From the NCBI RefSeq assembly GCF_002294995.1, contig NZ_NSGF01000022.1, positions 29,765-93,764 on the forward strand: a stretch of 64,000 nt of DNA, in the 5' to 3' direction. This document shows, piece by piece, positions 16,695 through 24,387 of the stretch. Below the pieces are notes generated by a model. That model was given only the letters and a program-made list of their open reading frames with translations, ran no database searches and was not told the DNA's origin. Source of the stretch: Mesorhizobium sp. WSM3860. Its GTDB lineage: Bacteria > Pseudomonadota > Alphaproteobacteria > Rhizobiales > Rhizobiaceae. Position 1 is the first letter of the stretch; the number at the start of each line of letters is the position of its first letter. Both the position numbers and the translations under genes were made by a program.

Positions 16695-17090
16695 TTGGCG
16701 AAGGCGATCCACACCATGATCAGGGTTTTCGAAGAGGCCCGGTCCGTCGATTTCTACAGCAAGGCCTTCGGTCTCGATGTCGCCCAGCGGCTCGACTTCG
16801 AGACCTTCACGCTCATCTATCTCAGCAATGCCGACGCGCCGTTCGAGGTCGAGCTGACCGTGAACAAAGGCCGCGCCGAGCCATACGCGCTGGGCGACGG
16901 CTACGGCCATCTCGCCGTTTCCGTCACCGATCTCGACAGCGAGCACGACCGGCTCGGCGCGCTCGGCCTCAATCCGAAGAATATCGTCGAGTTCAATCGG
17001 GATGGATCGCTCCTCGCTCGCTTCTTCTTCATCGAAGATCCCGACGGCTACAAGATCGAGGTTCTGCAGCGGGGAGGACGCTTCCAATAG
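16695..17090 (+). CDS. VOC-family (glyoxalase I-like) protein
   Basis: This 131-residue protein shows the paired beta-alpha-beta-beta-beta modules of the vicinal oxygen chelate fold: 'HTMIRVFEEARSVDFYSKAF', 'FEVELTVNK', 'GYGHLAVSVTDLDSEHDRL' and the terminal 'FFIEDPDGYKIEVLQR'. His6, the first-module Glu, the His of 'GHLAV' and the Glu of 'YKIEV' are the expected metal ligands. It resembles lactoylglutathione lyase and could detoxify methylglyoxal, which would fit a propane/acetone/acetol route, but that is inference. The start appears to be TTG at 16695, since an ATG at the equivalent place is missing; the next ATG (16716) would remove the first strand. Confidence 0.8.
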   Translation: MAKAIHTMIRVFEEARSVDFYSKAFGLDVAQRLDFETFTLIYLSNADAPFEVELTVNKGRAEPYALGDGYGHLAVSVTDLDSEHDRLGALGLNPKNIVEFNRDGSLLARFFFIEDPDGYKIEVLQRGGRFQ

Positions 17091-17131
17091 GGAACAATCC
17101 GTCGCGCTGAACCGCGCGGCGCCAGCAAATG

Positions 17132-17147
17132 GCACTCTTCAGAGTGC
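17132..17147. promoter_or_regulatory. Perfect palindrome upstream of the Tat-GMC operon
   Basis: GCACTCT and AGAGTGC are separated by two bases and lie 24 bases before the ATG of the Tat-exported subunit gene. The site could be an operator or a short hairpin in the leader. It includes TGGCAC but lacks the -12 half of a sigma-54 promoter. Confidence 0.4.
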
Positions 17148-17170
17148 AAACAGCAAGCAGGGAGGAAACT

Positions 17171-17701
17171 ATGGTCACGATCTACGAAAGGAAGCCCGGT
17201 CTTTCGCGGCGCGAGCTTCTCAAACGCGGCGGCGTTGGCGCATTGCTGGTCATTTCAGGCAGCGCCGTCATCAGCCCCGAACATGCCTGGGGCCTGGAGA
17301 CCTCGGCGCTGAAGCCGGAGACGATGGCGACGCTGATCCAGCTTGCGCGCGACGTCTATCCGCACGACCAGGTCCCGGACAAATATTACGCCATCGCCGT
17401 CAAGGGTCACGATGAGACCGCAGCCAAGGATCCCGCCCACAAGGACCTGATCGAGAAGGGCATCGCCGGGCTCGACCAGAAGGCCGGCAAGGGCGGTTAC
17501 CGCGGCGTTGGCTGGGAAGAGGAGCGGGTCGCGCTGCTCAAGGAGATCGAGAAGACTCCCTTCTTCCAGGCTGTGCGCGGCGGCCTCGTCGTCGGCCTCT
17601 ACAATCAGAACGAGGTGTGGCCGATCTTCGGCTACGAGGGCCAATCCTATTCCAAGGGCGGCTACATCTCGCGCGGCTTCAACGACATCGAGTGGCTGTG
17701 A
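17171..17701 (+). CDS. Tat-exported gluconate 2-dehydrogenase subunit 3-like protein
   Basis: The 176-residue protein opens with a twin-arginine signal peptide: S-R-R-E-L-L-K-R, then a hydrophobic stretch 'GVGALLVISGSAVI' and A-W-G-L as a cleavage region. The rest resembles the small (gamma) subunit of membrane-associated GMC dehydrogenases (gluconate 2-dehydrogenase subunit 3 family), which lets a leaderless flavoprotein partner be co-exported. The partner gene starts 48 bases downstream. GGAGGAAACT precedes the ATG at 17171, which fixes the start; the longer open frame is not used. No cytochrome c subunit gene is next to it. Confidence 0.85.
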   Translation: MVTIYERKPGLSRRELLKRGGVGALLVISGSAVISPEHAWGLETSALKPETMATLIQLARDVYPHDQVPDKYYAIAVKGHDETAAKDPAHKDLIEKGIAGLDQKAGKGGYRGVGWEEERVALLKEIEKTPFFQAVRGGLVVGLYNQNEVWPIFGYEGQSYSKGGYISRGFNDIEWL

Positions 17702-17749
17702 GCCGCTCTGTCCGTCATCCGCTTTTGACCGATTTCATGGGAGGAAACC

Positions 17750-19321
17750 ATGGCAGCACCATTTGATCTCAAGAACGACGGCGTGGTCGTCATTATTGGC
17801 TCGGGCGCAGGAGGCGGCACGCTCGGCAACGAACTCGCACAGAAGGGGATAGACGTCGTCATCCTCGAGGCGGGCGCCCGCCACGAATATGAGGACTTCA
17901 TCAACGACGAATGGGACTCCTTCGCCCAACTGGCCTGGAAGGACAAGCGCACGACCTCGGGCGATTGGCGGGTGGCCAAAGACTTTCCAAACCTGCCGAC
18001 CTGGATCGTCAAAGCGGTCGGCGGCTCGACTACGCACTGGGCGGGTGCCTCGCTTCGCTTCCAAGAGCATGAATTCAAGGCGCTCGCGACCTACGGCAAG
18101 GTGGAGGGCGCAACGCTGCTCGACTGGCCGATCGCGCTGGCCGAGATGGAACCCTACTATACCAAGGCCGAAGCCAAGATGGGCGTCACCGGCACCAACA
18201 ACTGGCCGCGACTGCCCGGCAACAACAATTTCAAGGTGCTGAAAGCCGGCGCCGACAAGCTCGGCTACAAGGAATGCCACACCGGCAACATGGCCATCAA
18301 TTCGGTCGAGCGCGACGACCGCAACCCCTGCCAGCAGACAGGTTTCTGTTTCCAGGGCTGCAAATGGGGCGCCAAATGGTCGACGCTCTATACCGAGATC
18401 CCGAAGGGCGAGGCGACCGGTCATCTTGAAGTCCGCCCGAATGCCATGGCGATCAAGATCAACCATGATGCCAATGGCAAGGTGACGGGCGTGGTCTATG
18501 CCGACAAGGACGGCAAGCTGCAGGAGCAGAAGGCCCGCATCGTCGCGGTTGCCGGCAATTCGATCGAGAGCCCGCGCCTGCTGCTCAACTCGGAATCGTC
18601 CAAGTTCCCGCACGGCCTTGCCAATTCGTCCGGGCAGGTGGGCAGGAACTACATGCGCCACACCACCGGCTCGGTCTATGCCATCTTCGACAAACCGGTG
18701 CACATGTATCGCGGCACGACCATGGCCGGCATCATCCGCGACGAGGCGCGTCACGATCCCTCACGCGGCTTCGTCGGCGGCTACGAGATGGAGACGCTGT
18801 CGATTGGCCTGCCGTTCATGGCCGCCTTCCTCAACCCCGGCGGCTGGGGCCGCTCCTTCACCACGGCGCTCGACCACTACGATCATATGGCGGGGCTGTG
18901 GATCGTCGGCGAGGACATGCCGCGCGCGGAAAACCGCATCACGCTGCACAAGGATGAAAAGGACGAGCACGGCATGCCGATCGCCGACGTCCATTTCGAC
19001 GATCATGCCAACGACACCGCGATGCGCGACCATGCCTACAAGCAGGGCCAGGCGCTCTACGCGGCGGTCGGGGCAACGCGAAGCTTTCCGACGCCGCCCT
19101 ATCCGTCGACCCACAATCTCGGCACCAACCGGATGAGCGAAAAAGCGGCCGACGGCGTCGTCAACAAGCACGGCCAGACGCACGACATCAAGAACCTGTT
19201 CGTGTCCGACGGCAGCCAGTTCACCACCGGCGGCGCAGAGAATCCGACGCTGACCATCGTGTCGCTGGCCATCCGCCAGGCCGACTACATCGCCGCGCAG
19301 ATGTCGGCCAAGACGATCTAA
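17750..19321 (+). CDS. GMC-family FAD-dependent oxidoreductase (alcohol/polyol dehydrogenase large subunit)
   Basis: This 523-residue flavoprotein has the dinucleotide-binding motif G-S-G-A-G-G-G-T-L-G near residue 17 and the E-A-G that ends the Rossmann fold, the 'AVGGSTTHWAGASLRF' segment after it, and the C-terminal GMC signature 'STHNLGTNRM ... VSDGSQFTTGGAENPTLT'. The last part carries the substrate-side His and the FAD-contact region. Together with the Tat-signal subunit upstream it should be a periplasmic or membrane-bound dehydrogenase feeding electrons to the respiratory chain. Polyols, sugar acids or short alcohols are all possible substrates. It has a good GGAGG site. Confidence 0.88.
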   Translation: MAAPFDLKNDGVVVIIGSGAGGGTLGNELAQKGIDVVILEAGARHEYEDFINDEWDSFAQLAWKDKRTTSGDWRVAKDFPNLPTWIVKAVGGSTTHWAGASLRFQEHEFKALATYGKVEGATLLDWPIALAEMEPYYTKAEAKMGVTGTNNWPRLPGNNNFKVLKAGADKLGYKECHTGNMAINSVERDDRNPCQQTGFCFQGCKWGAKWSTLYTEIPKGEATGHLEVRPNAMAIKINHDANGKVTGVVYADKDGKLQEQKARIVAVAGNSIESPRLLLNSESSKFPHGLANSSGQVGRNYMRHTTGSVYAIFDKPVHMYRGTTMAGIIRDEARHDPSRGFVGGYEMETLSIGLPFMAAFLNPGGWGRSFTTALDHYDHMAGLWIVGEDMPRAENRITLHKDEKDEHGMPIADVHFDDHANDTAMRDHAYKQGQALYAAVGATRSFPTPPYPSTHNLGTNRMSEKAADGVVNKHGQTHDIKNLFVSDGSQFTTGGAENPTLTIVSLAIRQADYIAAQMSAKTI

Positions 19322-19428
19322 ACTAAGTGCAGGTCGCTCAAAAGCTCGCCGCGGTTTGGGAGAACGACAAGCATTAAAACAGCGACTGAAAGCGCGGCGC
19401 CCGACTCCGTTCCTGTGCGACGCGCTTC

Positions 19429-19536
19429 AGAGCATGATGCCGGAAGGTGTGACGCGGTTTTCGGACGACATCATGCTCTCTCTCTTTGATTTGGAGCCGG
19501 ATGATTTCAGGTCGATTCGCCCTGAAATCATCGGCT
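19429..19536 (-). repeat. Rhizobial-type intergenic mosaic repeat, copy 2 (inverted)
   Basis: This is the reverse complement of the element at 1477-1591, including both palindromes and the linker with 'AAATCAAAGAGA'. The differences are a few substitutions and small length changes. The two copies lie about 18 kb apart in opposite orientation and bracket the moc-like and GMC regions. Confidence 0.85.
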
Positions 19537-19555
19537 TAGCAGGCTGTTGAAGACG

Positions 19556-19862
19556 TATCGCGCATCGCTTTGCAGGATGGCCCATCGCCCGGTTGCAATA
19601 GGCGAATGTGATCTCGATCGAGCCGTCGTCGAGCAATTCGACATGGCCGTCTCGCTGACTTCGTCCCTCTCGTCGCAACCGCCCCAGTTGAAGACGACCA
19701 TCGACAGGCAGTAGTTGACATCGGGGTCGGCTTCCAGAGCGCCGACGGCAATCTCGCGGTTGTTGTCGGCCCCGATGATAATCACGGCCGGTCCGTCGAG
19801 GTCGAGATAATCGCGATCCTACAGATCGGCCTCAACGATCCGCCAGCGGCCGACCAACTACC
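19556..19862 (-). pseudogene. Decayed small hypothetical gene (internal stop and frameshift)
   Basis: On the minus strand one reads L-V-G-R-W-R-I-V-E-A-D-L, then an in-frame TAG where a Trp codon would fit, then 'DRDYLDLDGPAVIIIGADNN'. After 'MVVFNWGGCDERDE' near 19675 the sense continues in another frame as 'DGHVELLDDGSIEITFAY'. The pattern W-R-I-V-E, F-x-W-x-G-x-D-E-x-D, G-x-x-x-L-x-D-D-G resembles a widespread short hypothetical protein family of about 100 residues. An internal stop plus a frameshift mark it as a pseudogene. Confidence 0.55.
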
Positions 19863-20039
19863 GCCCGCAGGCGCACTCATACCGCCACCGCCATGAGCTT
19901 CGGCAGCCGCAGCAGATTGGTGGCGGCGGCAGGGAAATAGAAGCGTATCCGACACATTCACGGCCGCAGAATTCTTGAACCCGGCCGAAAGAGCCGCTCC
20001 GACATAACCTCCCTGAGCCGGAGCGGCGGGCAACACCAG

Positions 20040-20729
20040 TCAGGCCGGCTGCGGCGCCTGTTCGCCGGCACCGATCCCTCCGGTGCGCAGCGCAAACCCC
20101 GCGGCGGCGGCGCCGAGGCACGGCGCGACGATGTAAAGCCACAGTTGCGACAGCGCAGACCCACCGGCAAACAGCGCGGGGCCAAGCGAGCGGGCGGGAT
20201 TGACCGAAGATCCGGACACCGCAATACCGGCGAGATGGATCAGGACCAGGGTCAGGCCGATCGCCAGCCCGGCCAGGGCACCTGCGCCGCCTTCCGCGGT
20301 GGCGCGAAGGATGACCAGTAGAAACAGGAAAGTGGCGACGAGTTCGAACAGGAACGCAGAGGTGAGCGAATAGGTCGACCAGCCGTTCTGGGCGAAGCCA
20401 TTGGCGGCCACGTCATAGCCGCCGCCTTTGCCCAGCGCGATCACGTAGAGCACCGCAGATGCGGCGATCGCCCCTGCGCATTGCGCAACGACATAGCCGA
20501 TGAGGTCGCCGGATTTCATCCGGCCGGAAACGAACACGCCAAGGCTCACCGCCGGATTGAGATGCGCGCCCGAAACCGGCCCGATCGAATAGGCCATCGC
20601 CACCACCGACAGGCCGAAGGCCATTGCGACGCCGAGCAGGCCGACCTCGGAGCGCATGAACAGAACCGTCGCGCAGCCAAAGAAGACCAACGCGAAGGTG
20701 CCGATGAATTCACAAATGTATTTGTTCAC
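20040..20729 (-). CDS. aqpZ: Aquaporin Z-type MIP channel
   Basis: The 229-residue channel has six hydrophobic segments and the two N-P-A half-helices in 'GAHLNPAVSLG' and 'SSVNPARSLGPALFAG'. The Arg after the second N-P-A is the selectivity-filter Arg, and the residues around it suit a water channel more than a glycerol facilitator. It is the last gene of the monooxygenase operon, 63 bases after the alcohol dehydrogenase gene, with a hairpin in the gap. An aquaporin here is not part of the usual cluster; it may help with osmotic or small-neutral-solute movement (e.g. alcohols), but that is inference. Confidence 0.92.
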   Translation of the reverse strand: MNKYICEFIGTFALVFFGCATVLFMRSEVGLLGVAMAFGLSVVAMAYSIGPVSGAHLNPAVSLGVFVSGRMKSGDLIGYVVAQCAGAIAASAVLYVIALGKGGGYDVAANGFAQNGWSTYSLTSAFLFELVATFLFLLVILRATAEGGAGALAGLAIGLTLVLIHLAGIAVSGSSVNPARSLGPALFAGGSALSQLWLYIVAPCLGAAAAGFALRTGGIGAGEQAPQPA

Positions 20730-20755
20730 TTTTCCTCTCCTTGCAGATTATGATT

Positions 20756-20786
20756 GGGCCGGAGCCGCTCCGGGCTGATCCGGCCC
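20756..20786 (-). promoter_or_regulatory. Intercistronic hairpin between adh and aqpZ
   Basis: Arms GGGCCGGA and TCCGGCCC pair over a 15-base loop that itself contains a smaller CCGGA/TCCGG pairing option. It lies just after the stop of the alcohol dehydrogenase gene and may set the relative level or stability of the aqpZ part of the transcript. Confidence 0.5.
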
Positions 20787-20792
20787 GGATTT

Positions 20793-21836
20793 TCAGGGAA
20801 CGATGACGCCGCGGCCGGTGAACCGCCGGTTCTTGAAGTCGTCGAGCGCGGTGTTGATGCTGGCGAGATTGTACTCGGTGTAGTGCATCTTCACCTTGCC
20901 GTCGGCGTTGAGCTCCATCAGCTCGACAAGCTCGGTGAAGTTGCCGACCAGGCTGCCGCCGATGTTGATCTCCTCGATGACCAGATGCGCGGTTGGAACG
21001 TTGACCGCGCCGCCGTAGCCGACGACGAACAACTGGCCGCCCTTGCGCACCATTTTCCAGCAGATGTTCTCGACGCCGAGCTCGCCGACGAAGTCGATGA
21101 CCACATGGGCGCCGCCGCCGGTGATCGCCTTCACCTCTTCGACGACGTTCGGCCCGCCATCGAGCACGAAGTCGGCGCCCAGATCCTTGGCCAGCACGCG
21201 TGCCGCCGGCTCGCGATCGACGGCGATGATCCGGCAGCCGGAAATCGCATGCAGCGACTGCAGCGCGATATGACCGAGCCCGCCGATGCCGAGCAGGACG
21301 CAGTAGCTGCCCGGTCGTAAGAGCTTCGCGGCCCGCTTGGCGGCACGGTAGGCGGTGATCCCGGCATCGGCCAGCGGCGCCACTTCGATCGGCGTCACAT
21401 TGGCGTTGAGCTTGATCAGCGAGCGTTCGCTGGTGATGAAGTATTCGGCGAAGCCGCCGTTCATGCCGAGGCCCGGGAACTGGCCGTTGTCGCAGTACAT
21501 GTCCTCGCCGTGGCGGCAGTTGAGGCAGATGCCGCAGGAGCGGAACGGGTGGCAAATGACGGCGTCGCCTCGCTTGACCGATCTGACGCCGCTGCCGACC
21601 TCCTCGACCCAGCCGGCATTTTCGTGCCCCATGATGTAAGGCAGAAGACTGCCGTCGGGGTCCATGGTCGGCTTCCACACACCTTCGATGATGTGCAGGT
21701 CGGTGCGACACAGGCCGGCGGCGCCCACCCGCACGATCACCTCGTCCGGTGCGGTGATCGTGGGCGCAGCGACGTCCTCGATCTTGAGCTTGACGTTCAT
21801 TTTCGGATCGTATTCGTAAAGTCTGGCAGCTTTCAT
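20793..21836 (-). CDS. Zinc-dependent NAD(P)-alcohol dehydrogenase of the monooxygenase operon
   Basis: The 347-residue medium-chain dehydrogenase has catalytic Zn ligands C43 and H71-E72, the structural-Zn cysteines C101, C104, C107 and C115 in 'CGICLNCRHGEDMYC', and the Rossmann motif G183-I-G-G-L-G188. It should oxidise the alcohol released by the monooxygenase (1- or 2-propanol or a related alcohol) in the cytoplasm. Zn-alcohol dehydrogenase genes next to groEL are typical of propane monooxygenase clusters in Rhodococcus and Mycobacterium. It follows groEL by 43 bases. Confidence 0.92.
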   Translation of the reverse strand: MKAARLYEYDPKMNVKLKIEDVAAPTITAPDEVIVRVGAAGLCRTDLHIIEGVWKPTMDPDGSLLPYIMGHENAGWVEEVGSGVRSVKRGDAVICHPFRSCGICLNCRHGEDMYCDNGQFPGLGMNGGFAEYFITSERSLIKLNANVTPIEVAPLADAGITAYRAAKRAAKLLRPGSYCVLLGIGGLGHIALQSLHAISGCRIIAVDREPAARVLAKDLGADFVLDGGPNVVEEVKAITGGGAHVVIDFVGELGVENICWKMVRKGGQLFVVGYGGAVNVPTAHLVIEEINIGGSLVGNFTELVELMELNADGKVKMHYTEYNLASINTALDDFKNRRFTGRGVIVP

Positions 21837-21879
21837 CGTCGTATCCTTTCAACGTCCAAATCGTTCGGTGAATGCCGCG

Positions 21880-23511
21880 TCAGGCGCGGCCAAGCTTTTC
21901 CGCGCCGCCGCCAAGCGCCGGCCCGGCGGTCGGGTCCTCGTCCTCGGCAAGATCGCCGATCAAGGTTTCGGTGGTCAGGATCAGCGTCGCCACGGACGCC
22001 GCGTTGGCGAGCGCCGTGTAGGTGACGCGCACGGGATCGATGATCCCCGCCTCGAACATGTTCTGGTAGCTGCCGACCGAGGCGTTGTAGCCGTAGCCGC
22101 CGTTTATGCGTGTAACCTCGGCCACCACGGCCTCGGGATCGGCGCCGGCGTTGGCGGCGATGCGCCATAGCGGCCGTGTCAACACCGAGCGGACCAGGCG
22201 TACGCCTTCGGCGATGTCGCCATCGACACCGGTCGACACCTTGTCGAGCAGCGGCGCGATCTGGGCAAGCGCCGAACCTCCGCCGGCGACCACGCCCTCC
22301 TCGGAAGCCGCGCGCACCGCATTCAGCGAATCCTCGATCAGCTGGATGGTTCGCTTCTGCTCGACCGGCGTGACGCCGCCGGCGTAGAGGATCGCAGTGC
22401 CGCCGGAGAGCTTGGCCAGACGCTCGCGCAGCTTGTCCTGCTCGATGTTCGGCGGCGCAGCCTCATACTGGCGCTGCACCTGCGCGCGCCGCGACGCGAT
22501 CGCATCATGGTCGCCGCCGCCGCGAATGATCGTAGTGTAGGACGAGCTGGTCTTTACCCGGTCGGCGGTCCCGAGATCGTCGACCGTGACGTCCTCCATC
22601 CGGCCGCCGAGATCGCGCGCTATCACCTTGCCACCGGTGATGATTGCCAGATCCTCCATCATCGACTTGCGCCAATGGCCATATTCCGGCGGATGGACGA
22701 TGAGGTATTTGCCGGGTCCCTGCTTGCCGAGCAGCGTCACCACGACCTCCGGCGACACTTCCTCGGAAACGATCAGCAGCGGCCGCCCGGCTTCCTCGGC
22801 GATACGCCGCGCGGCCTCAAGTGCTTGAGGCTCCTTGATCTTGAGGTCGGTCATCAGGATGAACGGCCGTTCGAGCACGGCCTCCATCTTCTCCTGGTCG
22901 GTGACCATGTGATGCGAGAGGTAGCCGCGGTCGAAGGACATGCCCTCGACCACGTCGAGCGTGGTCTCGGTGGTGACGCTGAAGTCGGTGGTGATGACGC
23001 CTTCCGCCCCGACGCGCTGATGCGCTTGCGCCACCAGCGCGCCCAGCCTGGCATCGGTCGCGGCGATGTTGGCGACGGAGGCGAGGATGCCGTTACCCTT
23101 GGCAGGCTTTGCGGATGCCTTGAGCGCTGAGACCACCGCCGCTACGGCAAGCTCGATGCCTTTGCACAGATCGACGGATTTGGCCCCGCGTTCATTTGCC
23201 TCGATGCCGCCTTGGATCAGCGCATTGGCAAGCACTATCGCGGTCGTGGTGCCGTCGCCGGCGACCTCGTTGGTCTGCATCGATACTTCTCGAACAACCT
23301 GCGCGCCCATGTTCTCGAAGCGATCATGGAGCTCGATCTCGAAGGCGATGCTGACGCCGTCGCGGGTCACCATCGGCGTCCCGATCGGCCGGTCGATCAT
23401 GGCATTCATGCCTTTGGGACCGAGCGTCGGCTCGACGGCTGCGGCCAAGCGAAAGACGCCACGGGCAAGGGCACGGCGGGCTTCGGAGTTGTGAAGCATA
23501 ATTTTTGGCAT
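21880..23511 (-). CDS. GroEL-type chaperonin dedicated to the monooxygenase (MimG/PrmG-like)
   Basis: This 543-residue group I chaperonin retains the ATPase motif D-G-T-T-T-A and the segment 'NAVRAASEEGVVAGGG', including the catalytic-loop region. It is divergent at both ends: the N-terminus is 'MPKIMLHNSEARRALARG' and the C-terminus lacks the Gly-Gly-Met repeat of housekeeping GroEL. There is no groES gene beside it. In mycobacterial and rhodococcal propane monooxygenase clusters a similar chaperonin (MimG) is needed to fold the hydroxylase. Its place between the DUF59 gene and adh supports the same role. Confidence 0.92.
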   Translation of the reverse strand: MPKIMLHNSEARRALARGVFRLAAAVEPTLGPKGMNAMIDRPIGTPMVTRDGVSIAFEIELHDRFENMGAQVVREVSMQTNEVAGDGTTTAIVLANALIQGGIEANERGAKSVDLCKGIELAVAAVVSALKASAKPAKGNGILASVANIAATDARLGALVAQAHQRVGAEGVITTDFSVTTETTLDVVEGMSFDRGYLSHHMVTDQEKMEAVLERPFILMTDLKIKEPQALEAARRIAEEAGRPLLIVSEEVSPEVVVTLLGKQGPGKYLIVHPPEYGHWRKSMMEDLAIITGGKVIARDLGGRMEDVTVDDLGTADRVKTSSSYTTIIRGGGDHDAIASRRAQVQRQYEAAPPNIEQDKLRERLAKLSGGTAILYAGGVTPVEQKRTIQLIEDSLNAVRAASEEGVVAGGGSALAQIAPLLDKVSTGVDGDIAEGVRLVRSVLTRPLWRIAANAGADPEAVVAEVTRINGGYGYNASVGSYQNMFEAGIIDPVRVTYTALANAASVATLILTTETLIGDLAEDEDPTAGPALGGGAEKLGRA

Positions 23512-23550
23512 GATTCCTCCTTCCGCCTTACGGGCGGTTTGTTGGTTGGG

Positions 23551-23570
23551 GGCCTCGTGCGAAGGAGGCC
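23551..23570 (-). promoter_or_regulatory. Intercistronic hairpin between DUF59 gene and groEL
   Basis: GGCCTC and GAGGCC are separated by 8 bases in the 76-base gap; a second short pairing CCGCC/GGCGG lies closer to groEL (23523-23537). Both are weak alone but match the pattern of hairpins in other gaps of this operon. Confidence 0.4.
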
Positions 23571-23587
23571 GTTGCTTTCGGTTCTGC

Positions 23588-24382
23588 TTAAGGGGCCGGC
23601 GCTCTTCGCTCCGGCACGCGATCCATGATGAAGTCGACCAGCGTCGGCTCCCCGTCGATCACGTCCAGTTCCTTGTATCTTGCGTGCTTGAGCCCACGGC
23701 AAAGGGCGCCGTTGAACTCCATGTTGATGCGCACCGCACGCAACTCCCCGAGATAGGCATCGAGGTCGGCGGGCGCAATTTGCCGCCCCTCCCAGGTGAC
23801 GAAGGCCGAATCACCCTGCCCGCTTGCCGGAAAGCGCTCGACAAGCGCTGCCCGGTATCTTGCTTTCTGGCTGACGTCGCCGGACCCGAGACCGGCGGCG
23901 TCATACGCTCCCAGGTCCATGCCGAGAATCTCGCGATCCGTCAGCCCTTGCTTTCTCAGTCCAAGCAGCACCGCCTCCTGGCGCCGCTTGAACGCCTTCT
24001 TGCTGAAGGTCTCGCGCAACGCGCCGATGTCCTGGTCTCCGGCAAGCCCGGCGAATATTTCGCCAAAAGTCTTGCCGGCCTCGATGCCGCGATTGACCTC
24101 TTCCGCGAACATGTGGTCGTGCAGCTTGACACGATAGGCGGGCGACCAGGAAAGCTCGTCGAGCGCCCTGCGCACGCCGTCGAGCATGAGGAAAGCGAAG
24201 TTGGGCGAGCACCAGTAGGTCGGCAGGCGGAAATCAACCTCCACGCTGCCGTCGCCCGTCATCTCGGCCCGCTCGACGAAGCCCATCTCGGTGATCGGTT
24301 CGTCGAGCTCGGGGTCGTTGACCTCGCTGAGGCGCCGCCAGAGTTCCTTCTCGCGGCTGCTGGAAACGCTGGCGGTTGCCAT
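23588..24382 (-). CDS. DUF59/MIP18-family protein of the monooxygenase operon
   Basis: This 264-residue protein begins with a MIP18-like (DUF59) domain: 'WRRLSEVNDPELDEPITEMG' and 'VEVDFRLPTYWCSPNFAFLM', with Cys in the W-C-S-P motif. The remainder is a helical extension and a C-terminal region ('LRAVRINMEFNGALCRGLKH') not found in minimal DUF59 proteins. DUF59 proteins take part in iron-sulfur or di-iron centre assembly, and the same gene is found between the amidohydrolase and groEL genes in other propane monooxygenase clusters. A maturation role for the hydroxylase is therefore likely. It starts 5 bases after the amidohydrolase stop. Confidence 0.85.
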   Translation of the reverse strand: MATASVSSSREKELWRRLSEVNDPELDEPITEMGFVERAEMTGDGSVEVDFRLPTYWCSPNFAFLMLDGVRRALDELSWSPAYRVKLHDHMFAEEVNRGIEAGKTFGEIFAGLAGDQDIGALRETFSKKAFKRRQEAVLLGLRKQGLTDREILGMDLGAYDAAGLGSGDVSQKARYRAALVERFPASGQGDSAFVTWEGRQIAPADLDAYLGELRAVRINMEFNGALCRGLKHARYKELDVIDGEPTLVDFIMDRVPERRAPAP

Positions 24383-24387
24383 GGTCT

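Noticed and set aside
17132..17153. TGGCAC considered as the -24 half of a second sigma-54 promoter
   Set aside because: No TTGC at the required -12 distance; the perfect palindrome explains the sequence better.
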